DNA of 64,000 nt, from NCBI GenBank assembly GCA_913055625.1, contig CAJXJW010000008.1, positions 62,001-126,000 on the forward strand, in the 5' to 3' direction. Position numbers and translations under genes: made by a program. The notes beneath the pieces are model-generated. The model was given only the letters and a program-made list of their open reading frames with translations, had not been told where the DNA came from and did not search any database. Of the stretch, positions 10,805-19,771 are shown piece after piece; within the stretch, counting starts at the first letter, position 1, and each line of letters opens with the position of its first letter. Source of the DNA: an uncultured Pseudomonadota bacterium. GTDB taxonomy: Bacteria; Pseudomonadota; Gammaproteobacteria; Steroidobacterales; Woeseiaceae.

Positions 10805-11025
10805 TGGCGCCCACGGCCGTCCGCAACAGCATCCGCAAGCTTCGCTTCGAGCACGGCGAGATGACGCAGGCGGAACTGGCCGAGCGCATTGGCGTGACGC
10901 GCCAGACGATCGTCGCGATCGAGAAGGAGAAGTACTCGCCGTCCCTGGAGGCGGCATTCCGGATCGCCGAAGTCTTCGGCGAGCCGCTGGAGAACGTGTT
11001 CCGCTACGAGTCCGACAAGCGGTAG
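10804..11025 (+). CDS. Small Xre-family HTH transcriptional regulator
   Basis: This 73-residue protein is nearly all one helix-turn-helix domain, with MTQAELAERIGVTRQTIVAIEKEKYSPS as the HTH and a short tail EPLENVFRYE, close to the small YgzD-type regulators. It overlaps the upstream membrane-protein gene by one base and probably controls that operon; the flanking AT-rich promoter has operator-like repeats. Its 3' end overlaps the end of msrQ on the other strand by 22 bp. Confidence 0.88.
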   Translation: MAPTAVRNSIRKLRFEHGEMTQAELAERIGVTRQTIVAIEKEKYSPSLEAAFRIAEVFGEPLENVFRYESDKR

Positions 11026-11654
11026 TGGCCCGCGGCGTGCGCCGTGACGCGGCGCGCGACCCGCTTCCGCCGGTCCCACAGGCGGAATCCGAGCAACAGC
11101 ACGAGTATCACGGCGTAGACGAGCGGTTCCCGGAAGTCCGACTTCACCTGCCACCAGTAGTGCCACACGCCGAGGATGCCGACGGCGTACACGCTGTAGT
11201 GCAGCGTCTGCCAGCGGCGCCCCATGCGCCGACGCACCGCGAGCGGCGAGGTCACGGCCAGCGCGGTCAGTAGCAGCAGCGCGGCGAATCCGAGCGTAAT
11301 GAACGGCCGCTCGACGAGATCCTCGACGATCGCCGCCATCAGCATCCCCTGGTCGAGTACGAACCAGGTCAGGAAGTGCATGAGCACGTAGAAGAACGCG
11401 AACAGCCCGAGCATGCGCCGGAAGCGCTGCACCCAGTTCCAGCCGGTGAGCTTCCTGAGCGGCGTCACGGCGAGCGCGATCATCACGAAACGCAGGCCCC
11501 AGTTGCCGAAGCGGTCGAGGATCTCCTCCACCGGGTTTGCGCCGAGGCTGCCGGTGATGCCGAACAGGTCGCCGGCGACCAGCGCGAACGGCAGCAGGCA
11601 CGCGACGAAGACGAGCGGCTTCCAGACGAAGCGGATCTGCCGGACCGTGTCCAT
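11004..11654 (-). CDS. msrQ: MsrQ, heme-binding membrane subunit of the periplasmic methionine sulfoxide reductase
   Basis: MsrQ passes electrons from the respiratory chain to MsrP for repair of oxidised methionine in periplasmic proteins. The 216-residue product has about six membrane helices, with family features GANPVEEILDRFGNWGLRFVMIALAVTPLR, histidines in YVLMHFLTW and LHYSVYAVGILGVWHYWWQVK that ligate heme. ATG at 11654 lies 5 bp after the msrP stop. The tail after residue 200 is basic. The stop overlaps the convergent HTH gene. Confidence 0.93.
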   Translation of the reverse strand: MDTVRQIRFVWKPLVFVACLLPFALVAGDLFGITGSLGANPVEEILDRFGNWGLRFVMIALAVTPLRKLTGWNWVQRFRRMLGLFAFFYVLMHFLTWFVLDQGMLMAAIVEDLVERPFITLGFAALLLLTALAVTSPLAVRRRMGRRWQTLHYSVYAVGILGVWHYWWQVKSDFREPLVYAVILVLLLGFRLWDRRKRVARRVTAHAAGHYRLSDS

Positions 11655-11659
11655 GTGAC

Positions 11660-12619
11660 CTAGTAGTTCTTGCGCAGGTCGAGTCCGGCGTACAGGGCGG
11701 CCACCTGGTCGCCGTAGCCGTTGAACGGCAACGTCGGGATCTTCTGCGCAAACAGGCCGGCGCCGATACGTCGCTCGCGCGCCTGGCTCCAGCGCGGGTG
11801 ATCCACGGCCGGGTTCACGTTCGCGTAGAAACCGTACTCGTGTGGCGCGGCCATGTTCCAGCTCGTCGCGGGCATCGATTCGGTGAAGCGCATTCGCACG
11901 ATGCCCTTGATGCCCTTGAAGCCGTACTTCCACGGCACGACCAGTCGCAGCGGCGCGCCGTTCTGGTTCGGCAGCACCTTGCCGTAGAGTCCGATAGCGA
12001 GTATCGACAGCGGGTGCGTGGCCTCCGCGATCGTGAGTCCTTCGCGGTACGGCCAGTCGAGCGAGCGGAAGCGCTGGCCGGGCATGCGCTTCCGGTCCTC
12101 CAGCGTTTCGAAAGCCACGTACTTCGCCTTCGACGTCGGCTTGAAGCGCTTCACGACGTCCGCGAGCGAGATGCCGACCCACGGGATGACCATGGACCAT
12201 GCCTCGACGCAGCGCATGCGGTAGATGCGCTCCTCGGCGTCGAACGGCTTGATGAAATCGTCGAAGTCGAACGTGCCGGTGATCTCGGCCTCGCCGTCGA
12301 CGGTGATCGTCCACGGCCGTGGCTCGAAGTCCTGCGCATTGCGGACCGGGTCCGACTTGCCGGTGCCGAACTCGTAGTAGTTGTTGTAGGTGGTGATGTC
12401 TTCCCAGGAGTTCGGCGTTTCGTCGGTGCTGAGCTCGCTCTTGCGCACGTCCGGGACCGTCGCGCCGTGCTCGACCGGCACCGTGGCGGCGAACGTGCCC
12501 GGCGCCAGCGTGGCGCCGGCGATCGCGCCCGCACCACGCATGAAGGTGCGCCGGTTGACGTAGTTGGATTCGCTGGTGATCTCGGACGATCGTATGTCGG
12601 ACGGCTTGCGTATCAGCAC
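11660..12619 (-). CDS. msrP: MsrP (YedY), molybdopterin methionine sulfoxide reductase, Tat-exported
   Basis: MsrP is the periplasmic molybdenum-cofactor subunit that reduces methionine sulfoxide. The 319-residue protein has a twin-arginine signal ([14 protein letters not shown], arginines 23-24), the molybdenum-ligand cysteine in [13 protein letters not shown] (C137) and the conserved [18 protein letters not shown] and [23 protein letters not shown] segments. GTG at 12619 follows GGAGAACCCCT. msrQ follows 5 bp downstream, the standard pair. Confidence 0.95.
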   Translation of the reverse strand: MLIRKPSDIRSSEITSESNYVNRRTFMRGAGAIAGATLAPGTFAATVPVEHGATVPDVRKSELSTDETPNSWEDITTYNNYYEFGTGKSDPVRNAQDFEPRPWTITVDGEAEITGTFDFDDFIKPFDAEERIYRMRCVEAWSMVIPWVGISLADVVKRFKPTSKAKYVAFETLEDRKRMPGQRFRSLDWPYREGLTIAEATHPLSILAIGLYGKVLPNQNGAPLRLVVPWKYGFKGIKGIVRMRFTESMPATSWNMAAPHEYGFYANVNPAVDHPRWSQARERRIGAGLFAQKIPTLPFNGYGDQVAALYAGLDLRKNY

Positions 12620-12705
12620 AGGGGTTCTCCGGGTTTCCTGTCCGTATAGACCGGTGCCAGGCCCGTTTTATTGCACTTCCGTGGTCCGCCGGAGATGATC
12701 GCGGA

Positions 12706-13131
12706 ATGACGGGGGCCGGCACGCACACCGCGGACAGGGCGCAATGGCTGTTGCGGACCTATTATGCCGCGACCGCCCTGTTCCTGCTGCTGGACTACGC
12801 GTTCGGTATCAACGTGCGCATCGCCTTCCTCGAGCGGCACGACGCGCTGCGGCTCGCCTACTACCTGTTCTGTTTCACCTGCCTCGCGCTGATGCTGTGG
12901 CGCCCCTCGATCACGGTCGTCGTCGGCGCGTTCGAGTCGCTGGTGACGCTGGTGGCCCTGATCCTTTCGTTCTGGATGCGCGTCATGCAGATGTCGAACC
13001 CGGATTCGGCACCTTCACAGCCGGTACTCGGGATCGAGGAGCTGGCGAACTTCGTACTTTCGGGATTCATCGCGTATTTCGCTTGGTGGCGCGGCGTTCG
13101 GGAGCTTCAGGGCAGAAGATCCGACCCGTGA
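12706..13131 (+). CDS. Unknown four-helix membrane protein
   Basis: The 141-residue product has hydrophobic segments at about residues 17-35, 48-65, 70-92 and 108-125, consistent with a small inner-membrane protein. The loop MSNPDSAPSQPVLG before the last helix is likely periplasmic. No family signature is recognised. It is divergent from msrP with an 86-bp gap, and 85 bp before the S9 peptidase gene. No function is proposed. Confidence 0.6.
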   Translation: MTGAGTHTADRAQWLLRTYYAATALFLLLDYAFGINVRIAFLERHDALRLAYYLFCFTCLALMLWRPSITVVVGAFESLVTLVALILSFWMRVMQMSNPDSAPSQPVLGIEELANFVLSGFIAYFAWWRGVRELQGRRSDP

Positions 13132-13216
13132 CCAGCGCCGAGTTGCCCGCGAGCCTAGCCCGGCAGCGGGGTGCTAAACTGCGCGGCGATCTAGCGCGAA
13201 CGCGGGGGGCTACAAA

Positions 13217-15190
13217 ATGCAGCGGGATGTCTGCCAGTCTTTCGGGTGCCTTGTCGTGATTGCCCTGTCACTCCAGGTCGGTGGGATACCGGTGGCCCGA
13301 GCAGATCGCGCCGAAACGTACGGCGCACTGCCGGAAGTATCGATGCTGTCGATCTCGCCCGACGGCGGTTCCATTGCCTGGCGCAAGACGAACGCGGACA
13401 GCGATGCGGTTGTCGTCTATTCGTTGCAGCAGAAGCAGGTCCTCGGCGGATTCTCCCTTGATGGCAAGGTCGATCCAAGCAGCCTGTCGTTCGTGACCAG
13501 CGACAAGTTGGTCCTGGTCGCATCGGAGAACACGCGGGTCAGCGGCTTTCGCGGCAAGTTCGACGTCAGCAACGCGTTCGTTTTCGACCTCGGCGAACGC
13601 GAGCTCAAGACCTTGCTGGCACCGGTCGACAACGTGTACCCGGGGCAGTCCGGCCTCGGTCGCATCGTCGGTCTTTCCGGTGACCGCCGGTACGTTTACA
13701 TGCCCGCCTACTCCGGCGAGTCCACGCTGTACACGGAACCGCCATTTTCGTTGTTCCGCGTCGACCTGGAAAATCCGCGTCGCCCGAAGATCGAGGTGAC
13801 CGGCAAGCGTCGCACCCGGGACTATTTCGTGGACGCGGACGGCGAGCCGTTCGTGCACGAATACTACGACGACAATGGCAGCCGGCACGTCGTGGAAGTC
13901 CGCGACGGCAAGTCCTGGCGCGAGATCTACAGCCTCGAATCCGAATTGCCGCAGATCTCCCTGATCGGCCTGACCAGCGACTACGAGTACCTGGTCGTCG
14001 CGTCGTATGACAGCCAGACGCGTCGGCGCGTCTATTTCCGCATGTCCGTGGCCGACGGTTCGTTTGCGGGAGCGCTGTTCGCACGCGAGGATGCAGACGT
14101 GGCGGGCGTCGTTTCGGATATCAATCGCGTCGTTCACGGGGCGCGCTACGGTGGCCTGCGGCCGACGTACGAGTTCTTCGACGACCGACTCAACGAGCGG
14201 ATGGCGCGAATTCAGGCGATGGTCCCCGACAACTCGGTGGAGCTCGTCGACTGGACCGCTGGATGGGCTCAATTCATCGTCTACGTGTCCGGGCCCGGCT
14301 ATGCCGGCACGTATTTCGTCTTCGGCGACGACCAAAGGCCCCTGATGCAGGCGCGAGCCCGGCCGTGGATTGACGACGCGGCGGTGCACCCGGTGGTTGT
14401 ATTCGCGTATGCGGCCGAAGACGGGCTGGAGATACCGGCATTGATCACCATACCGCGGCAACGTATGGACAGCCTTGAAGGCTTGCCGGCCGTGATGCTG
14501 CCGCATGGCGGGCCGGGCGCGCACGACACCGTCGGCTTCGACTGGTTTGCGCAGGCGCTCGCGGACCAGGGCTACCTCGTCATTCAGCCGCAGTTTCGCG
14601 GGTCAACGGGATTCGGTCTCGATCATCGCAATGCGGGCAACGGTGAATGGGGTCGCAAAATGCAGTCTGACCTGAGCGACGGCGTGGCGGCGCTGGTCGC
14701 GGACGGGTACGTCGACCCGGACCGGGTCTGCATCGCGGGCATGAGCTATGGCGGCTACGCCGCGCTGGCCGGCGGCGCGTTCACGCCGGACCTGTATCGT
14801 TGCATCGTCTCGGTCAACGGTGTTTCCGATCTCTCCGTGATGGTGGACCAGCATCGGCGCGACAGCGACAACGAAACGGTGATGGCCTATCTCGCGGAGA
14901 CGGTCGGCCAGGACGGAGAGCTGAACCGGCGCTACCTGGACTCAATTTCACCCGCCGAGTTCGCCGATGCCTTCGAGGCGCCGGTGTTGCTGCTGCATGG
15001 TGAGGACGACGAAGTCGTCCCCATTCGACACTCGGAACTCATGCATTCACGCCTGAAGCGCGCGAAAAAGGACGTCACGTTCATCGAGCTCGACGAAGAC
15101 AGCCACTACCTGCACGTCGGCACCAATCGCATCGAATTATTGCGCGAAGTGCTGGCGTTCCTCGACGAGCACCTGGGCGACGCCGACTAG
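13217..15190 (+). CDS. Exported S9-family (prolyl oligopeptidase-like) serine peptidase
   Basis: The 657-residue protein has a signal peptide (about residues 1-30), an N-terminal beta-propeller region (to about residue 390) and a C-terminal alpha/beta-hydrolase peptidase domain. Catalytic residues are visible: Ser510 in GMSYGGYA, Asp597/598 in HGEDDEVVPI and His630 in DSHYL. The HGGPGAHD segment forms the oxyanion region. Relatives cleave short peptides in the periplasm. ATG at 13217 fits the signal sequence. Its stop codon overlaps that of the convergent hydrolase gene in one CTAG. Confidence 0.92.
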   Translation: MQRDVCQSFGCLVVIALSLQVGGIPVARADRAETYGALPEVSMLSISPDGGSIAWRKTNADSDAVVVYSLQQKQVLGGFSLDGKVDPSSLSFVTSDKLVLVASENTRVSGFRGKFDVSNAFVFDLGERELKTLLAPVDNVYPGQSGLGRIVGLSGDRRYVYMPAYSGESTLYTEPPFSLFRVDLENPRRPKIEVTGKRRTRDYFVDADGEPFVHEYYDDNGSRHVVEVRDGKSWREIYSLESELPQISLIGLTSDYEYLVVASYDSQTRRRVYFRMSVADGSFAGALFAREDADVAGVVSDINRVVHGARYGGLRPTYEFFDDRLNERMARIQAMVPDNSVELVDWTAGWAQFIVYVSGPGYAGTYFVFGDDQRPLMQARARPWIDDAAVHPVVVFAYAAEDGLEIPALITIPRQRMDSLEGLPAVMLPHGGPGAHDTVGFDWFAQALADQGYLVIQPQFRGSTGFGLDHRNAGNGEWGRKMQSDLSDGVAALVADGYVDPDRVCIAGMSYGGYAALAGGAFTPDLYRCIVSVNGVSDLSVMVDQHRRDSDNETVMAYLAETVGQDGELNRRYLDSISPAEFADAFEAPVLLLHGEDDEVVPIRHSELMHSRLKRAKKDVTFIELDEDSHYLHVGTNRIELLREVLAFLDEHLGDAD

Positions 15191-16125
15191 CGCGCGAGCC
15201 AGTCCAGCAAGATGCGGTTCACGTCATCGGGACGCTCCTGTTGCGTCCAGTGGCTGCACGGGTCGAGCACGTGCACCTCGAGGTCGCGCACCATCGGCCG
15301 CATACCCTCGATCATCGCGGGCGGGATGACGACGTCGTCCGCGGCGCCGATGAACAGCGTGGGTATGCGGATGTCGTAATCGCCGTCCGCCTGCGCCTCC
15401 CAGTTTCGTGTCCAGTTGCGGTACCAGTTGATCGGGCCGGTGAAACCGCTGCGCGCGAAGGCGGCGGCGAAGACCGCGAGTTCGTCCGGCGTCAGCACCG
15501 GGTCGCCGCTGGCGTGCGCGCGCTGCACGACGTCAATCAGGCTGATGACGCGCATGTCGGCCGGCAGCTTCTCCCAGTCCGCGCGGCGAACTTGGTTCTT
15601 GCGCATCAGGCGGTCGATGACACGTGCGGGGTCGGCATCGAACAGCCGGTCGGCTTCGTCCGAGTCCTGGAAGTTGACGATGTAGAAAAGGTCGCCGAAG
15701 CGCTGGCGCATCAGTGCGATCGGATCGGCGGGCAGGTGCGGCGTGAGCGGGACGTTGAGCGCGACCATGCGCTCGATCCGCTCCGGGGCGAGCAGCGCCA
15801 TCTGCCACAGCAGTAGCGCACCCCAGTCGTGGCCGACGAACGCGGCGCTCGGAAGTTCCAGCGCATCGAGCAAGCCGTGCACGTCGGCGATCAGTTCGCT
15901 CGCGGCATAGGCATCGACGCCGTCCGGGGCGGTCGTCCGGCCGTAGCCGCGCAGGTCGGGCGCGATGGCGCGGTAACCGGCGGCCGCGAGCGCGGGAAGC
16001 TGGTGGCGCCAGGAGTAGGCCAGTTCCGGAAAGCCGTGCAACAGCACGACGGGTGGTCCGCTCCCGGCCTCGTAGACCGCCATGCGGATGCCATTCGTGT
16101 CGACGAATCGGGGTTCAGGGAACAT
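15187..16125 (-). CDS. Alpha/beta hydrolase, epoxide hydrolase-like
   Basis: The 312-residue protein has the oxyanion motif HGFPELAYSW, the nucleophile elbow GHDWGA with Asp100 as nucleophile (as in epoxide hydrolases and some dehalogenases rather than esterases), a cap domain at about residues 130-220 and a C-terminal catalytic histidine in CSHWTQQERP. ATG at 16125 has GGAGG upstream. The frame stays open further upstream but without family similarity, so the shorter start is used. Substrate is unknown; a lipid or xenobiotic epoxide is plausible. Confidence 0.88.
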   Translation of the reverse strand: MFPEPRFVDTNGIRMAVYEAGSGPPVVLLHGFPELAYSWRHQLPALAAAGYRAIAPDLRGYGRTTAPDGVDAYAASELIADVHGLLDALELPSAAFVGHDWGALLLWQMALLAPERIERMVALNVPLTPHLPADPIALMRQRFGDLFYIVNFQDSDEADRLFDADPARVIDRLMRKNQVRRADWEKLPADMRVISLIDVVQRAHASGDPVLTPDELAVFAAAFARSGFTGPINWYRNWTRNWEAQADGDYDIRIPTLFIGAADDVVIPPAMIEGMRPMVRDLEVHVLDPCSHWTQQERPDDVNRILLDWLAR

Positions 16126-16229
16126 AAGACCTCCGCGGGCGGCGCGAGATGCAAGACTAGCCGCTGGCGGGGCCCGACGCACGGACGAAGCCAGCGCCCG
16201 GCGACACGTTCGTGCCGCCGGGCGGGCGG

Positions 16230-16661
16230 TTACCGGGCTTCGGCCACCACCGGGCTGCGGCGCACCTCCGGCACGCGGATCGCGAACGCGCCGGCGCCGA
16301 GGAAGACCTGCGCCACGGCAATGACGGACAGGAACAGGGGGTACTCCCAGCCGCCGCCTGCGTTCGAGAACAGCCAGCCCGCGCCCAGGTGGGCCCAGGT
16401 GGCGCCGAACAGCACCGGTATCGCGGCGAGGCTCGCCCAGCGCACGCCGACGCCCAGCACCAGTGCGACGCCTGCCACAGCTTCGGTGGCGAAGACCGTG
16501 TAGGCGCTCCAGCCGGGCAGGCCGATGGATTCGAAAAAGGCTGCCGTGCCGGGCAGGGTAAAGACCACGGCCTTCAGGTACAGGCTGTGGGCGATGAGCA
16601 CCGTGCCGAGGCTGACCCTCGTCACGAATGCGCCGATCTTCTCGTAGGTTGCCGAATTCAT
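16230..16661 (-). CDS. DoxX family membrane protein
   Basis: The 143-residue protein has four membrane helices and the DoxX pattern (RVSLGTVLIAHSLYLK, FESIGLPGWSAYTVFATEAVAGVALVLGV). DoxX proteins are small inner-membrane proteins linked to quinone or thiol redox; the exact role is unsettled. ATG at 16661 has a strong GGAGGAG ribosome-binding site. It is divergent from a LysR-type regulator with a 128-bp gap, so that regulator probably controls it. Confidence 0.88.
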   Translation of the reverse strand: MNSATYEKIGAFVTRVSLGTVLIAHSLYLKAVVFTLPGTAAFFESIGLPGWSAYTVFATEAVAGVALVLGVGVRWASLAAIPVLFGATWAHLGAGWLFSNAGGGWEYPLFLSVIAVAQVFLGAGAFAIRVPEVRRSPVVAEAR

Positions 16662-16767
16662 GGGTTTCTCCTCCGTGGGCCGCCGCGCGGTTGCGCGGCC
16701 GATCGCCTGGCCCAAACCATAGGGATTGCGGAATCGCCGAACAATTCGCAAAATCAGCAAATAACCA

Positions 16768-16781
16768 TTGCAAAAATGCAA
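16768..16781. promoter_or_regulatory. Palindrome in the DoxX/LysR divergent promoter
   Basis: TTGCA-AAAA-TGCAA is a perfect inverted repeat 8 bp before the LysR start codon. An imperfect repeat GCGGAAT-N9-ATTCGC lies just upstream (16729-16750). Such symmetric sites in a LysR divergent promoter are typical autoregulatory sites. Confidence 0.4.
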
Positions 16782-16789
16782 ACAGCCGG

Positions 16790-17677
16790 ATGAACTGGGA
16801 CGACCTGCGTTTCTTTCTCGCCGTGGCGCGGACGCGCTCGCTCGCTGGCGCGGCACGTACGCTCGGCGTGAACCATTCCACGGCGTTCCGGCGCATCAAC
16901 CGCTTCGAGGAGGAGGTGGGCGCGCGGTTGTTCGAGCGCCTGCCGGACGGCTACCAGCTCACCGTCGCGGGGGAAGACCTGCTGACGCACGCGGAGCAGG
17001 TGAGCGACGAGGTCGACCGGCTGCAGCTCAAGGTGCTGGGGCAGGACTTCAAGCCGGGCGGTACCGTGCGCCTGACGGCGCCCGACAACATCGCGACGCA
17101 GTACCTGCCCGCGTACCTCGCGGCATTCTGCGAGCGCTACCCGGACATCGAGATCGAGCTGGACGTCGGCGCCGCGCATCTCGACCTGACGCGCCGCGAG
17201 GCGGACGTGGCCATCCGGGCGACCGCGACGCCGCCGCTGCATCTCGTCGGCCGGCGTGCGGTCGAGTTGCCGTGGTACTTCTGCGCGACGGACGCCTACG
17301 TCGCGCGCTTCGGTCGGCCGGCAGGGTTGAGTGATCTCGCGGGCCACCGGGTGGTCGGCGCCACCGGCCAGCTGCGCAACCTCGCGCCGTTCCGGGCGCT
17401 GTCGGAGACCTTCAACGAACCGATGGCCATCCGCTGCTCGTCACTCGACGCGATGGCGGCCATCGCCGAGAGCGGATTCGCAATCGCGCTGCTTCCGGCC
17501 GACCAGGCAAGCGAGAACTTGCAGCGCCTGATGCCGTTGCCGCTGTCGCGGGAGGCGGCCCTTTGGCTGCTGACGCACCCGGAGCTTCGCAGGACGGAGC
17601 GCATCCGCCTGCTGATGGATCACCTGTACCGGTCGTTTCGCGGGGACGCGCGGCTGCGAATCGAGGGGCGAACCTGA
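16790..17677 (+). CDS. LysR-family transcriptional regulator
   Basis: The 295-residue protein begins MNWDDLRFFLAVARTRSLAGAARTLGVNHSTAFRRINRFEEEVGARLFERLPDG-like (N-terminal winged HTH, residues 1-60), then a linker helix and a substrate-binding domain (about 88-290). ATG at 16790 is set by the conserved N-terminus. It is transcribed divergently from the DoxX gene, the usual target arrangement. The inducer is unknown. Confidence 0.92.
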   Translation: MNWDDLRFFLAVARTRSLAGAARTLGVNHSTAFRRINRFEEEVGARLFERLPDGYQLTVAGEDLLTHAEQVSDEVDRLQLKVLGQDFKPGGTVRLTAPDNIATQYLPAYLAAFCERYPDIEIELDVGAAHLDLTRREADVAIRATATPPLHLVGRRAVELPWYFCATDAYVARFGRPAGLSDLAGHRVVGATGQLRNLAPFRALSETFNEPMAIRCSSLDAMAAIAESGFAIALLPADQASENLQRLMPLPLSREAALWLLTHPELRRTERIRLLMDHLYRSFRGDARLRIEGRT

Positions 17678-17743
17678 GCGTTCATTGACAGCCCGCTTTC
17701 CGGCACCGCACAGTGGACCCGCTGCGGCAGTGACGGGGGACAT

Positions 17744-19129
17744 ATGCAGCGCTGGATGATCGATCTCGCCAGGCTGATCACGAACACGTTCTTTCGACGG
17801 ATCGATGTCGTCGGGCGCGAGCACGTGCCCGCCGAGGGGCCGGTGATCTTTGCCGGCAATCACCCGAACGCGCTGATGGACGGTTGGCTGCTGATGGCCC
17901 GGTGTGGCCGCCAGCCGGTGCGCTTTCTCGCACACGCGAAGCTGTGGACGTACCCGGTGCTCGGGCCGCTGCTCGACCTGAGCGGCACGATCCCGGTTTA
18001 CCGCCGCGAGGAACACGGCCACCAGGCCGACAACAGCGCGGCGTTCGCGAGCCTGCACGCCGCACTGGCCGCCGGCGACTGCCTCGGAATCTTTCCGGAA
18101 GGCGTGAGCCACGTGGAGTCGCGGCTCGCGAAGCTGAAAACCGGCACGGCGCGCGTCGCGCTGGAAGCAGCGGCCAACAACCGTATCCCGGTCACGATCG
18201 TGCCCTGTGGACTCAACTACCTCCATCGGCACCGCTTTCGCAGCCAGGTGCTGCTGGAGTTCGGCGCGCCGATTCGTATCGACGAGGCGCGTATCGCCGA
18301 TTTCAGGGACGATGCGGAGGCCGCCGTGCGCGTACTCACGGACGACGTCGCCACGGCGCTCGCCGCCGTGACACTCAATGCGCCCGACTGGAGTACGCTG
18401 CGTTTCGCGCAGATATCGCGGCGCCTCTACAAGCCATCGTCGGCGCGTCTCACACCGGCGCAGTACGTGGAGCTGAACCGGCGTTTCGTCGCGGGCTACC
18501 TGCAGGCCCCGAACGACCCGGACGTGGAGGCGTACCGGAGAGACGCGGAGGACTACCAGGCGCGCCTCGACATGCTGGGCATCAAGGACTACCAGCTCCG
18601 GAAGCCGGTGCCGGTCGGCAAGGCCGCGCGCCGGATCACGGGGCGGGCCCTGATGATGTTGCTGCTGTTGCCGCTCGCGATACCGGCGGCGCTGATTCAG
18701 CTGCCGATCGCCTGGGCGGCGGGGCTGGTCGGGACGAAGTTCAGCTACGAGAAGGACGACGAGGCCACGCTGAAGGTGCTGGCGACGCTCGCGCTGTTGC
18801 CGGTGATCTACCTCGTCATCATCGTGCTCGTCGGGTCGTTCGCCGGATGGGCCTGGGCGCTGGCCGCAGCCGTCGCGCTCGTCATCAGCACGGCGGCCTC
18901 GATGCGGCTGCTGGAAGCCGAGGCGGGCCTGCTCGTGTCGACGCTGTCACTGCTGCGCATCGTGCGCCTCGAGCAGGAGATCGGCGAACTGCGAGAGCGG
19001 CGCGCGGAACTGGTCGAGCGGATACGCGCGTTGGTCGACAGTCGTGTGTCGCCGGAGCTGGAGCGGATGTTCGATTCGATGAGTTTCGGCGTCCAGGCTG
19101 CGGAACGGGACACGGCGTCAAGCGAATGA
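17744..19129 (+). CDS. PlsC-type membrane acyltransferase (glycerol-3-phosphate/lysophosphatidate acyltransferase family)
   Basis: The 461-residue protein has an acyltransferase domain at about residues 20-200 with NHPNALMD (H40 and D46, spacing Hx5D, as in yeast Gat1/Sct1-type enzymes rather than the usual Hx4D) and FPEGVSH near residue 120. Residues 290-400 hold two or three membrane helices, followed by a helical tail rich in Arg and Glu that may form a coiled coil. It should add an acyl chain to glycerol-3-phosphate or lysophosphatidate at the inner membrane. ATG at 17744 follows GGGGGACAT. Confidence 0.85.
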   Translation: MQRWMIDLARLITNTFFRRIDVVGREHVPAEGPVIFAGNHPNALMDGWLLMARCGRQPVRFLAHAKLWTYPVLGPLLDLSGTIPVYRREEHGHQADNSAAFASLHAALAAGDCLGIFPEGVSHVESRLAKLKTGTARVALEAAANNRIPVTIVPCGLNYLHRHRFRSQVLLEFGAPIRIDEARIADFRDDAEAAVRVLTDDVATALAAVTLNAPDWSTLRFAQISRRLYKPSSARLTPAQYVELNRRFVAGYLQAPNDPDVEAYRRDAEDYQARLDMLGIKDYQLRKPVPVGKAARRITGRALMMLLLLPLAIPAALIQLPIAWAAGLVGTKFSYEKDDEATLKVLATLALLPVIYLVIIVLVGSFAGWAWALAAAVALVISTAASMRLLEAEAGLLVSTLSLLRIVRLEQEIGELRERRAELVERIRALVDSRVSPELERMFDSMSFGVQAAERDTASSE

Positions 19130-19185
19130 CATGCGGAGACTGCAACGGGCGCTTCGAGCCCCCCGTCAATGCGTGCTACCAACGG

Positions 19186-19398
19186 TCAGGCAGCGACCTC
19201 GACGTAGTCGACGCGACTGGACGCAGGCGGGATCGGCAGATTGTCTGCCCGAAGTCCGTCCAGGTGAAACTCGATGGCTTCGCGAATCTGTGACTCTGTT
19301 TCTTTCAACGTCGTGCCCGTGGCAACGCAACCGGGCAAGTCAGGTACGTAGGCCGAAAAGTTGGGGCCGGCGGACTCGATGACAATGGCGTAGCGCAC
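19186..19398 (-). CDS. hicB: HicB-family antitoxin
   Basis: The 70-residue protein is a minimal HicB fold: MRYAIVIESAGPNFSAYVPDLPGCVATGTTLKETESQIREAIEFHL has the strand-strand-helix pattern and the G-C-x-x-x-G-x-T motif. It starts with GTG at 19398; the reading frame is closed by a TAA 18 bp upstream. HicB binds HicA and silences it, and often represses its own operon. No separate HTH domain is present. It lies immediately downstream of hicA, with overlap. Confidence 0.88.
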   Translation of the reverse strand: MRYAIVIESAGPNFSAYVPDLPGCVATGTTLKETESQIREAIEFHLDGLRADNLPIPPASSRVDYVEVAA

Positions 19399-19594
19399 GG
19401 CGGGGGCACTCCATTAGACCGGACTGTTTGAGGATACTGTTGAGGGTGACGGCTGCCAAGTCGTCGGAAGGCTTGCCCGGAACTGTTACGCGTCCTTTCC
19501 CGGATGGGTGCTTGACCTGGCGATGGCTGCCGCGACGCGCGACCTCGATCCAACCGTTGTCTCGACGCAAGATCAGCACGTCACGCACTTTCAT
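19340..19594 (-). CDS. hicA: HicA-family mRNA interferase toxin
   Basis: The 84-residue frame contains a full HicA domain: MKVRDVLILRRDNGWIEVARRGSHRQVKHPSGKGRVTVPG with the catalytic histidine in GSHRQ, ending at SILKQSGLM near residue 61. Most HicA proteins stop here; this frame runs on for 23 residues of arginine-rich sequence, overlapping hicB by 59 bp. The toxin degrades mRNA in its free form. The extra tail may be a lost stop codon. Confidence 0.85.
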   Translation of the reverse strand: MKVRDVLILRRDNGWIEVARRGSHRQVKHPSGKGRVTVPGKPSDDLAAVTLNSILKQSGLMECPRRALRHCHRVRRPQLFGLRT

Positions 19595-19771
19595 TCCCCA
19601 AGATTCGTCGAATACCCGGGCAGGTCGCACCGGCAGTTCCTCGGCAATCATGGCGGAATTGAGCGAATGCTGTCGGACAACTATCAGGACGGACGTTGGT
19701 GCGTCGTGGCCGGGTTGTATCGAGCGCAACGTCGGCCGGGCACCGAGGACTTTATCGGATCTCCGGCCGTA

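Noticed and set aside
15187..16899. A 570-codon frame joining the hydrolase to sequence upstream
   Set aside because: The upstream part crosses the doxX gene in the wrong frame; the hydrolase is complete from 16125.
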